Source of the DNA: JANRIG01 sp033765235
Lineage (GTDB): Bacteria; Bacteroidota; Bacteroidia; Cytophagales; UBA9547
Reading direction: 5' to 3'
Length of the DNA stretch: 13,643 nucleotides
Assembly: GCA_033765235.1 (NCBI GenBank)
Contig: JANRIG010000029.1
Location: forward strand, 1 to 13,643
Below, one piece after another: positions 7,099 to 13,643 of the stretch. How positions within the stretch are numbered: position 1 is the first letter of the stretch; each line of letters opens with the position of its first letter. A program made the translations under genes and the position numbers. A model generated the notes under the pieces. It did no database searches. It had not been told where the DNA came from and was given only the letters and a program-made list of their open reading frames with translations.

Positions 7099-8430
7099 AT
7101 GAAATATATTTTATTTATTATGTTAATAATCAATGCTTTAGCATTGAGTGCTAAAGTAGCCGAATATAAAGACTCCATAGGAGTTACTAAAATAAATGGA
7201 AGGCTTCATATCAGATATATGGTAGCACCCGGGGAAACTATATACCGCATCTCTACCAAAAATAAAATCTCCATCGCAGACCTGATGGAGATAAATCCTG
7301 AGCTGGAATTTGGCCTTAAAACAGGGCAAATAATCAACATACCCTACGAGCCTGACAAAATAGAGCAGCAAGTAGAAAATGCGGTAGTAAAATATGTAAA
7401 ACCAGACCCTGCCAATACAGACTCTATCACATCCAATGGAGTGCTACACACTGTGCAGCAAGGCGAAACTTACTCCTCCCTATCCAAAAAATACAACCTT
7501 AGTGTTGAGCAATTATTAAAAATGAACAGCACAGAGCTGAAACCCGGACAAAAAATAATAGTGAATAATACTATAAAATCGCAGCCAACTGCCGAACCAA
7601 AACCAGATGCCCCCAAAACAATACCGCCCAAATCAGAACCTGCTAAACCCCAACAGGCAGCCATAGACAACGCCGCTACTGACCTGTCCACCGTGCCTGA
7701 AGAGCCCATAGCCTATGATAATACCAAAAAGCAATTGCTCATTATCCCATTTGACCCATACCTGTACTTTTCTGATGCAGACGATGAAATAGCCGCAGGC
7801 TCAAAAATAAACCGCACCAAAGTGCGGCAAGCATTTAGACGCAGACTCAATGCACTGCTCGAACCTCCCGGCTATGAAACTATACACCTGCTCGGAGGCA
7901 AAGCCAAAGACTCTATCACAGACTTGAATAAAATATACAGCTCAGTCACATACAACTATCAAGACATATTGGAGTCTGAATATAACCCTCGCATAACCAA
8001 AACACAAGGCGACCCTGCACTGGCCACTCAAAAATCATGGTTTGATAAACAAAAAGATAAACTCTCTGCATCGCAAAATGATAATACCAAAAAACAAAAA
8101 AACGCCGACAGCAATAAATACTTTGGAGTGAAAATAAATAATGCCGCTTTCTACACCTATTTCAACAATAAATACAAGGTAGATTATTACCTCTTTATCA
8201 ACCAATTTGAAGTAAAAACCAACTATGACAACTGTCTTGACAGAGCCACGCTCAACTATGAAAGAGGATTTATTACCCACTACTCCATATTTGACAAAGC
8301 AGGCAAACAAGTAGCCGGCAACCGCATATATACAGACTACAACTCTAATACCAACCAAATACAAAAAATACTGTCAGACAATATGCAAAAAGTGGCAGAT
8401 AGGATAATGTCAGATTTGCCTAAACCTTGA
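7099..8430 (+). CDS. Secreted protein with two LysM domains and a conserved C-terminal domain
   Basis: A 443-residue exported protein that probably binds peptidoglycan. I start it at ATG 7099 because this places a clean signal peptide at the N terminus (MKYILFIMLIINALALSA, cleavage likely near residue 18); the in-frame ATG at 7024 would add 25 poorly supported residues. LysM 1 spans about 38-82 (MVAPGETIYRIS, NPELEFGLKTGQIINIP). LysM 2 spans about 116-156 (HTVQQGETYSSLSKKY, LKPGQKIIV). A proline/lysine-rich linker (160-210) follows, then a domain from 211 that opens LLIIPFDPYLYFSDAD and runs to the end. I have the impression this last domain recurs in Bacteroidota LysM proteins, but I cannot name it. 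No peptidase or amidase catalytic motif is visible. The gene lies 112 bp after the flippase and 51 bp before the thiolase, with no clear promoter or terminator between. Confidence 0.8.
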   Translation: MKYILFIMLIINALALSAKVAEYKDSIGVTKINGRLHIRYMVAPGETIYRISTKNKISIADLMEINPELEFGLKTGQIINIPYEPDKIEQQVENAVVKYVKPDPANTDSITSNGVLHTVQQGETYSSLSKKYNLSVEQLLKMNSTELKPGQKIIVNNTIKSQPTAEPKPDAPKTIPPKSEPAKPQQAAIDNAATDLSTVPEEPIAYDNTKKQLLIIPFDPYLYFSDADDEIAAGSKINRTKVRQAFRRRLNALLEPPGYETIHLLGGKAKDSITDLNKIYSSVTYNYQDILESEYNPRITKTQGDPALATQKSWFDKQKDKLSASQNDNTKKQKNADSNKYFGVKINNAAFYTYFNNKYKVDYYLFINQFEVKTNYDNCLDRATLNYERGFITHYSIFDKAGKQVAGNRIYTDYNSNTNQIQKILSDNMQKVADRIMSDLPKP

Positions 8431-8481
8431 AAAACAAACTATCAACATTCACGTACAAATGTAAAAAAATAAAATCTGAAT

Positions 8482-9657
8482 ATGGATGCATATATAGTAG
8501 CCGGATTTCGCACCGCAGTAGCCAAAGCCCCGAGGGGCAATTTTAGATTTACTCGCCCCGACGATTTGGCCGCCGAAGTCATAAAACACTTGTTGACTTC
8601 CGTACCCTCACTGGATCCTGCACGAGTGGACGACCTCATAGTAGGCTGCGCAGTGCCTGAGGCAGAGCAGGGTATGCAAGTAGGTCGTATGATAGCCCTA
8701 ATGGCTTTGCCACTTAATGTGCCGGGCATGGTGGTAAACAGATATTGCGGCTCAGGCATGGAAACTATAGCTCTTGCAAGTTTCAAAATACATGCCGGTA
8801 TGGCAGATTGCATAGTGGCAGGCGGTGTCGAGAGCATGAGTATGGTGCCCGTAGCAGGTTGGAAAACAGCCCTCAACTATGAAATATCAAAAAATCATCC
8901 TGATTGGTACAGCTCTATGGGAGCTACAGCTGAGGCTGTAGCCAAAGACTACGGCATAAGCAGAGAAGACCAAGACAAGTTTGCATTAAGGTCTCATACG
9001 CAAGCAATTAATGCCATAAAAACAGGTCTGTTTGCTCCGGAAATAGTACCCATCAAAGTAACGGAAACTTATGTAGATGCCTCAGGCAAAAGAAAAACCA
9101 AAGAATACGTAGTAGATACTGATGAAGGACCGCGCGCTGATACTAATTTGGATGCATTGGCCAAACTAAAACCGGTATTTGCAGCCAACGGTACTGTCAC
9201 AGCCGGCAACTCATCACAAACATCAGACGGAGCAGCTTTTGTGGTAATAATGTCAGAAAAAATGGTGAAAGAGCTCAATATCAAACCTATAGCTCGCATG
9301 ATGTCGCACGCTGCTGCTGGAGTAGACCCGCGTATTATGGGTATAGGACCTGTGGAAGCCATACCATTGGCACTAAAAAAAGCAGGCTTAAAACAAAACG
9401 AAGTACAACTCATAGAGCTCAATGAAGCCTTTGCTTCACAGGCATTGGCAGTATGCAGAAAGTTAGATCTCAATCAAGATATAGTAAATGTGAATGGAGG
9501 AGCTATAGCGCTCGGGCACCCATTAGGATGTACAGGTACAAAACTTTCTGTACAATTATTTAACGAAATGCATCGCCGCAAGCTCAAATATGGCATGGTA
9601 TCTGCCTGTGTAGGTGGCGGGCAAGGGGTAGCCGGGGTATATGAATTGATTAATTGA
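8482..9657 (+). CDS. Acetyl-CoA C-acyltransferase (degradative-type thiolase)
   Basis: Catalyses the CoA-dependent thiolytic cleavage of 3-ketoacyl-CoA, the last step of fatty acid beta-oxidation, or the reverse condensation. The 391 residues are the normal thiolase length. All catalytic residues are visible: nucleophile Cys89 in NRYCGSGME, His346 in GGAIALGHPLGCTG, and Cys376 in SACVGGGQG, together with the ELNEAFASQALAV segment. The NRxCxSGM(E/Q)T context is closer to FadA/FadI-type enzymes than to the biosynthetic AtoB/PhaA type (NKVCGSG), but I would not fix the symbol. There is no 3-hydroxyacyl-CoA dehydrogenase or acyl-CoA dehydrogenase beside it, as would be found in a fad operon. The start ATG is followed directly by the conserved DAYIVAGFRT strand. 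It may be co-transcribed with the LysM gene 51 bp upstream. Confidence 0.92.
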   Translation: MDAYIVAGFRTAVAKAPRGNFRFTRPDDLAAEVIKHLLTSVPSLDPARVDDLIVGCAVPEAEQGMQVGRMIALMALPLNVPGMVVNRYCGSGMETIALASFKIHAGMADCIVAGGVESMSMVPVAGWKTALNYEISKNHPDWYSSMGATAEAVAKDYGISREDQDKFALRSHTQAINAIKTGLFAPEIVPIKVTETYVDASGKRKTKEYVVDTDEGPRADTNLDALAKLKPVFAANGTVTAGNSSQTSDGAAFVVIMSEKMVKELNIKPIARMMSHAAAGVDPRIMGIGPVEAIPLALKKAGLKQNEVQLIELNEAFASQALAVCRKLDLNQDIVNVNGGAIALGHPLGCTGTKLSVQLFNEMHRRKLKYGMVSACVGGGQGVAGVYELIN

Positions 9658-9776
9658 TTGTAAATAAATTGTTTAACTATCATAAATTTTTGCCTTTATT
9701 GCTAAATTATAAAAAACTCAAAAAGTCATGTTTTTTGTGCGTATTACATTTTAATTACATATAAAATATATTACAT

Positions 9777-11096
9777 ATGAATATTATTAATTTTTTTAAG
9801 AAAAAATACAAAAAATGGTCGTGGATCATACTCATAGTGCTATCTATAATAGTAAGTGCAGCATTATTCTACAAAGACAATTTTGGAAATGACTATCATC
9901 TCAAAATATCTGCCGGCAGCTTTCACGGGCGCAGGCATGAGATAGCTAAAGTACTTGAGTTTCAGTGTAGTAAAAAGAAAATTTATTTTGAATTTGTAGA
10001 ATCCAAAGGATCCGTAGAGGCATTGGAAATGGTATCTAAAGGTGAGATAGACTTAGCTTTCATACAAGGCGGGCTGCCCCCTGCCGAAAATGTGACTCAA
10101 ATAGCAGTAATACATCATGAGCCTTTACATTTGATAGTAAAAAAACAATTTGCAACTACAGGCATACAATCGCTCAAAGGACGCTCCATAAATCTAAGCT
10201 CAAAGGGCAGCGGCACACATATGCTTGCCAACAATGTATTGGATTTTATAGGGCTAAATAATCATGACTATACCGAGACTAACTTATCATACGGGCAAAT
10301 AGATAAAATACCCGACAATACTCCCCTTGATTCACTTCCAGATGCTTTCTTTATGGTGTCGTCATTACCATCAAAACAAGTATATAATTTGACTAATAAA
10401 ATGGGCTATGAACTGATAGAAATACCCTTTGGGCATGCTTATTCCATGCAATTTTTAGGGGTGCAAGACCTCAACATTCCCGAATACACCTATGGGGTAG
10501 TGCCTCCAAATCCTGCCAGAGCCATTAAAACTATTGGCTCACAATTGTTGCTTATAGCCCACACCAATGTACCCAAAGAAGCTGTAAAGGCAATATTAGA
10601 AGCAATATACGAAGGAGAATTTTTTAGACAGACCAATATTAAATATTCCGAACTAAAACAATATGCAGAAATAGAAGAGTTTGAGCTGCACCCGGGCGTG
10701 GTAGAGTACAAAAATAGGCTCAACCCCGCCATCACCAGCGAAACTATGGAAAGCCTTGAAAATTTTCGCAGTTTTGTATTCTCATTAGTAGTGGCCTTGT
10801 TTTTCCTTTGGCGATGGTACGATTCTCGCAAAGGTATAGGGCTTAACAATTATCTGTTGCGGGTGAATATCATTCAAAAAAAATTGGTTCAATACCAAAC
10901 ATCTGACACACAAGTATCTATACCTGACTTAGAGTTGCTCAACAAAGAACTTAATGTTGTAAAAAGCGATGCCATAGACCACATAGCCGATGGCAAAATA
11001 AAAAATACTGAGTTATTAAACAGCCTTTTGACAGATGTGAATAACATAAAATCTGATATATTTGCGCTCATAGAAAAGCGTCAAAAATCAAGTTAA
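9777..11096 (+). CDS. Membrane-anchored TAXI-family solute-binding protein with C-terminal coiled coil
   Basis: A 439-residue protein of the TAXI group of TRAP-type periplasmic binding proteins. The order is: basic N terminus and membrane helix (about 15-31), periplasmic TAXI domain (about 40-315, with ISAGSFHGRRHEIAKVL, GEIDLAFIQGG, LKGRSINLSSKGSGTHMLA and an LHPGVVEYKNR end), second membrane helix (331-346), and a cytoplasmic, probably coiled-coil tail (about 355-435). The tail and second helix are not those of a soluble TRAP receptor, and no TRAP permease gene is present, so a ligand-sensing or membrane-scaffold role is possible (inference). Three copies of ATTACAT (9743, 9754, 9770) precede the ATG; no good promoter is seen in the 119 bp gap. 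Its stop overlaps the gatB start by one base (TAATG). Confidence 0.8.
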   Translation: MNIINFFKKKYKKWSWIILIVLSIIVSAALFYKDNFGNDYHLKISAGSFHGRRHEIAKVLEFQCSKKKIYFEFVESKGSVEALEMVSKGEIDLAFIQGGLPPAENVTQIAVIHHEPLHLIVKKQFATTGIQSLKGRSINLSSKGSGTHMLANNVLDFIGLNNHDYTETNLSYGQIDKIPDNTPLDSLPDAFFMVSSLPSKQVYNLTNKMGYELIEIPFGHAYSMQFLGVQDLNIPEYTYGVVPPNPARAIKTIGSQLLLIAHTNVPKEAVKAILEAIYEGEFFRQTNIKYSELKQYAEIEEFELHPGVVEYKNRLNPAITSETMESLENFRSFVFSLVVALFFLWRWYDSRKGIGLNNYLLRVNIIQKKLVQYQTSDTQVSIPDLELLNKELNVVKSDAIDHIADGKIKNTELLNSLLTDVNNIKSDIFALIEKRQKSS

Positions 11097-12544
11097 TGAC
11101 TAAAGAAGAAAAATATCAGGTTACTATAGGCTTAGAAGTACATACACAGCTCATCACACAAAGCAAAATATTCAATGGCTGCTCTACCGAATTTGGCAAC
11201 TTGCCAAATACTAATATAGATGTGCACACCCTTGCTCACCCAGGCACCCTACCCAGGCTCAATAAAAAAGTAATAGAATATGCCATAAAATTAGGTCTGG
11301 CTTGTAAGTCCCATATTTCACAATATCAGTATTTTGACCGAAAAAATTATTTTTACCCCGACCTACCCAAAGGATACCAAACCACCCAAGACAAAACTCC
11401 CATTTGCAAAGGAGGATATATATCTATAAAACTTAAAGATGATACCTACAAAAAAATATCTATCACCAAAATACACATGGAGGAAGATGCAGGCAAGTCT
11501 CACCACCACGAGGGCGAATCAGAAAGTCTGGTAGACTTAAACCGAGCAGGAGTACCACTCCTTGAGGTAGTGACAGACCCCGTAATGCACCATGCTGATG
11601 AAGCAGTAGCATTTATGATGGAGATACGCAAACTCATTCGCTATCTTGAAATAGGCGATGGAAATATGGAGGAGGGCTCTATGCGCTGCGATGTAAATAT
11701 ATCATTGGCACCAATAGGCATTCATCAATTAGGCAAAAAAGTAGAAGTAAAAAATCTTAACTCATTCAACTTTGTGCGCAAAGCCATAGAGTATGAGATA
11801 GACAGGCAAACTACAATACTCGAAAACGGAGAAAATATTATTTCAGAAACTCGCACATTCAATACTGTTGACATGAAAACCTACAGCCTGCGCACCAAAG
11901 AAGACCTTAATGATTATCGATACTTCCCAGAGCCTGATTTACAACCATTTACAGTCACCAATCAGTACCTTGAAGAAGTAAAACAACTGATGCCCCCATT
12001 GCCGTATGAGTTGTTTGATAAGTTTACCAACATCTACAAACTACCCGACTATGATGCCGGCGTACTTACCGATACCAAAGATGTAGCCCTTTATTTTGAT
12101 ATGGTATGTTTGCATACACAGAGCTATAAAACAGCATCGAACTGGGTAATGGGTCCGGTAAAGTCTTACCTCAATGAACGAACACTTTCAATTAAAGATT
12201 TTCCTACATCACCTGAATCACTTGCTTCACTCTTAGCACTTATAGAAGATGGCACAGTAAGCCATACCGCTGCTGCTCAAAAAATATTCCCTGCTATGCT
12301 CGAAAGTCCACTCAAGCACCCCAAAGACATAGCCAATGAGCTTAACCTCGTGCAACAAGGAACCGATGACTTCATACTACCCATCATCAATGAAGTATTG
12401 GCTTCATACCCTGACAAAGTAGCCGAGTACAAAGCAGGCAAAAAAGGCCTCATAGGTTTATTTGTAGGTGAGGTCATGAAAAAAGCCCAAGGCAAAGCCG
12501 ACCCCAAAAAAACTAATAATTTAATATCGAAGTTGCTGGAATAG
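11096..12544 (+). CDS. gatB: Asp-tRNA(Asn)/Glu-tRNA(Gln) amidotransferase subunit B
   Basis: Subunit of the GatCAB complex, which converts Glu-tRNA(Gln), and often Asp-tRNA(Asn), to the correctly amidated forms; GatB holds the tRNA and the kinase site. The 482 residues are the usual length. Family motifs are clear: IGLEVHTQL (11-19), SKIFNGCS, LAHPGTLPRLN (46-56), HMEEDAGKS (127-135), DLNRAGVPLLEVVTDP (147-162), GNMEEGSMRCDVNIS (189-203), YRYFPEPDL (274-282), and the C-terminal YqeY-like domain ending GLIGLFVGEVMKKAQGKADP. The ATG overlaps the TAA of the TAXI gene (TAATG) and no Shine-Dalgarno sequence is evident, so termination-reinitiation coupling is likely. gatA and gatC are not in the window, which is common in Bacteroidota where the subunit genes are scattered. 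Confidence 0.96.
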   Translation: MTKEEKYQVTIGLEVHTQLITQSKIFNGCSTEFGNLPNTNIDVHTLAHPGTLPRLNKKVIEYAIKLGLACKSHISQYQYFDRKNYFYPDLPKGYQTTQDKTPICKGGYISIKLKDDTYKKISITKIHMEEDAGKSHHHEGESESLVDLNRAGVPLLEVVTDPVMHHADEAVAFMMEIRKLIRYLEIGDGNMEEGSMRCDVNISLAPIGIHQLGKKVEVKNLNSFNFVRKAIEYEIDRQTTILENGENIISETRTFNTVDMKTYSLRTKEDLNDYRYFPEPDLQPFTVTNQYLEEVKQLMPPLPYELFDKFTNIYKLPDYDAGVLTDTKDVALYFDMVCLHTQSYKTASNWVMGPVKSYLNERTLSIKDFPTSPESLASLLALIEDGTVSHTAAAQKIFPAMLESPLKHPKDIANELNLVQQGTDDFILPIINEVLASYPDKVAEYKAGKKGLIGLFVGEVMKKAQGKADPKKTNNLISKLLE

Positions 12545-12570
12545 AAATCATCTGTTTACATACATATCTA

Positions 12571-12604
12571 TTGTCACATTTTTCACGTTTATTAGTTAAT
12601 TTTG
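12571..12604 (+). promoter_or_regulatory. Promoter of the MORN-type lipoprotein gene (TTG-N23-TAATTTTG)
   Basis: TTG (12571-12573) and a perfect -7 element TAATTTTG (12597-12604) are 23 bp apart, at the long end of the accepted range. The 11-mer TAATTTTGCAA also occurs at the rpsT promoter (851-861). Only four bases separate the -7 element from the ATG at 12609, so the transcript should be leaderless or nearly so. The TAA at the beginning of the -7 element is also the in-frame stop upstream of the start codon. Confidence 0.5.
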
Positions 12605-12608
12605 CAAA

Positions 12609-13508
12609 ATGTATAAGAATATTTTCTTTATAATATTCATTATTATTGGTCTCTACAGCTGCAAGTCGCAAAAAAAAGTGCGCTTCAAAGAGCTGTATGC
12701 CAAGGCTGTAGCAGAGCTTGATGGCAGCAACCAGCCTATTGATACTGTAAATAGACCCACCCTCGAACTCACTCGCAAAAAAGAAAAAAAAGAAGAGGAG
12801 CGTAAAAAAAAGATAGGTCGCACTGTGTTTTACGGTTTCAAAACCCGAAGAGCATATGCCAAAAAGGGCAAGAATAACAAACGCGAATGGGAACTTTTCT
12901 ATGTACTCAAAAAACCTGTTGACCCCTCTATATACACCAAAGATCTATATTGGTACGACCGTAGAAAAAGAATGATAAAAATTGGCAAAATAGAACCTGC
13001 AGATATGAAAAATGCCAAAATTCTGCACGGACCTTATCTAAAAAAACAGGGCAAAAAAATAATGGAGGAAGGCATATTTTTTATAGGAAGCAAACACGGA
13101 CGGTGGGTAAAATATGATAAAAACAACCTTTTAGTAGATAAAAAGCGTTTTTACAAAGGCTTTGCCACAGACTCAGAAATCACCTATTATGATATAGACC
13201 AAAAAAAGGTGAAAGAAGTGATACCTATTCAATGGGGTACCAAAGAAGGCGAATACTTTTATTATGATTATGACGGCAATTTGCTGAAATACGGCCTTTA
13301 TAAAGAAAATGCACGGGTAGGCATGTGGTATGAATATTTTACAAACGGCAAAAAAAAGTCAGAAATACAATACCCCAAAGATCCATTTGACAAAACTACT
13401 CCTCCCTATGTAGCTCGCGAGTTTAGCGACAAAGGCAAAGTACTGTATGACTATCGCAAGCATGGAGCCAAGCCGGATAGTGTAAATGCAAAATGGAGCA
13501 CAAAATAA
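12609..13508 (+). CDS. Lipoprotein with MORN_2-type repeats
   Basis: A 299-residue predicted lipoprotein. The N terminus has a hydrophobic signal (IFFIIFIIIGLYSC) with a lipobox-like LYSC, so Cys18 is the likely lipidated residue. The residues after it (KSQKKVRFK) are basic rather than acidic, unlike the known Bacteroidota surface-export signal, which argues for a periplasm-facing location. A charged stretch (about 57-68) follows. From about 140 on there are MORN_2-like repeats with the G-x-(Y/W)-x-x-Y-(D/F) pattern: HGPYLKKQGKK, KHGRWVKYDKNN, KEGEYFYYDYDGN and RVGMWYEYFTNGK. Such repeats are common in Bacteroidota proteins, often labelled YwqK-like, without a firm function. Neither the ATG nor the reading frame offers another start. 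The gene has its own promoter and converges on the partial gene at the right edge. Confidence 0.8.
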   Translation: MYKNIFFIIFIIIGLYSCKSQKKVRFKELYAKAVAELDGSNQPIDTVNRPTLELTRKKEKKEEERKKKIGRTVFYGFKTRRAYAKKGKNNKREWELFYVLKKPVDPSIYTKDLYWYDRRKRMIKIGKIEPADMKNAKILHGPYLKKQGKKIMEEGIFFIGSKHGRWVKYDKNNLLVDKKRFYKGFATDSEITYYDIDQKKVKEVIPIQWGTKEGEYFYYDYDGNLLKYGLYKENARVGMWYEYFTNGKKKSEIQYPKDPFDKTTPPYVAREFSDKGKVLYDYRKHGAKPDSVNAKWSTK

Positions 13509-13522
13509 ATTTTGCCACTTCG

Positions 13523-13643
13523 TCATTTTTGGTGAGTTTTAATCATTGGTGTATTTGTGACAAATTCAGCTTTCATATTAATTACCATATAATAATATAA
13601 CATTTCACCCAAAACAAATCCCTGCAACCCCGCCCAATAATTT
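13523..13643 (-). CDS. C-terminal end of an unidentified minus-strand protein (partial)
   Basis: On the minus strand the frame ending at TGA 13525-13523 is open to the right edge, giving 39 residues that begin NYWAGLQGFVLGEMLYYY and end VTNTPMIKTHQK. The composition looks protein-like (varied, with a hydrophobic/aromatic stretch then a polar tail). This frame is open throughout, while the other two minus frames stop after about 12 and 19 codons. The gene would converge on the lipoprotein gene with a 14 bp gap, as compact as the rpsT pair at the other end. I do not recognise the family; a membrane protein is possible. Confidence 0.5.
   Translation of the reverse strand, partial: NYWAGLQGFVLGEMLYYYMVINMKAEFVTNTPMIKTHQK

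Noticed and set aside
9069..9473. 134-codon minus-strand frame within the thiolase gene, and similar long antisense frames elsewhere
   Set aside because: They lie wholly inside confidently assigned genes, have no family motifs, and are shadows of coding sequence with few stops in the other frames.
5742..13508. A single polysaccharide or cell-wall biosynthesis operon covering all rightward genes
   Set aside because: No glycosyltransferase, Wzy or Wzz gene is present, the thiolase and gatB are unrelated in function, and the lipoprotein gene has its own promoter. Co-orientation alone is not enough.

Overview
The window looks like a compact, AT-rich chromosomal stretch from a member of the Bacteroidota (Bacteroidetes), probably in the Chitinophagia/Sphingobacteriia/Cytophagia range. 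The evidence is a giant secreted protein ending in a gliding-motility-type (type B) type IX secretion sorting domain, promoters of the Bacteroidota form TTG-N19-23-TAnnTTTG, almost no Shine-Dalgarno sequences before start codons, and a MORN_2-type lipoprotein. It is mostly housekeeping and envelope DNA. I see no CRISPR array, insertion sequence, tRNA, toxin-antitoxin pair, phage gene or defence island, and no convincing case for a wholly new system.

Layout. Bases 1-232 carry a strong leftward promoter with a GC-rich start region and an A-rich leader that resembles a Bacteroidota rRNA operon leader; a 16S gene may lie just left of the window. Then come rpiB (pentose phosphate isomerase) and rpsT (ribosomal protein bS20), the latter with its own promoter partly inside the end of rpiB. 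Convergent with rpsT, only 8 bp away, is a 1431-residue minus-strand surface or secreted protein (DUF7948-like region, SBBP propeller repeats, PKD/Ig-like modules, T9SS domain). A roughly 300 bp divergent intergenic region with two small hairpins separates it from a plus-strand series: a WzxE-like polysaccharide flippase (GTG start), a secreted double-LysM protein, a degradative-type thiolase, a membrane-anchored TAXI-family binding protein, gatB, and a MORN-type lipoprotein with its own promoter. At the right edge the last 39 codons of an unidentified minus-strand gene converge on the lipoprotein gene with a 14 bp gap.

How the genes work together. rpsT, gatB and the possible rrn leader belong to translation. 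The T9SS protein, flippase, LysM protein, TAXI protein and lipoprotein all act at the envelope, but they do not form one recognisable pathway: the flippase has no glycosyltransferases beside it, and the TAXI protein has no TRAP permease. The TAXI gene and gatB overlap by one base and are probably translationally coupled.

The most useful second-look items are: two envelope genes whose promoters sit so close to a signal-peptide-fixed ATG that their mRNAs should be leaderless or nearly so; the possible rrn leader; the orphan TAXI/coiled-coil protein coupled to gatB; a three-fold duplicated PKD/Ig-like module with regularly spaced cysteines; and a dyad cluster in front of rpiB.
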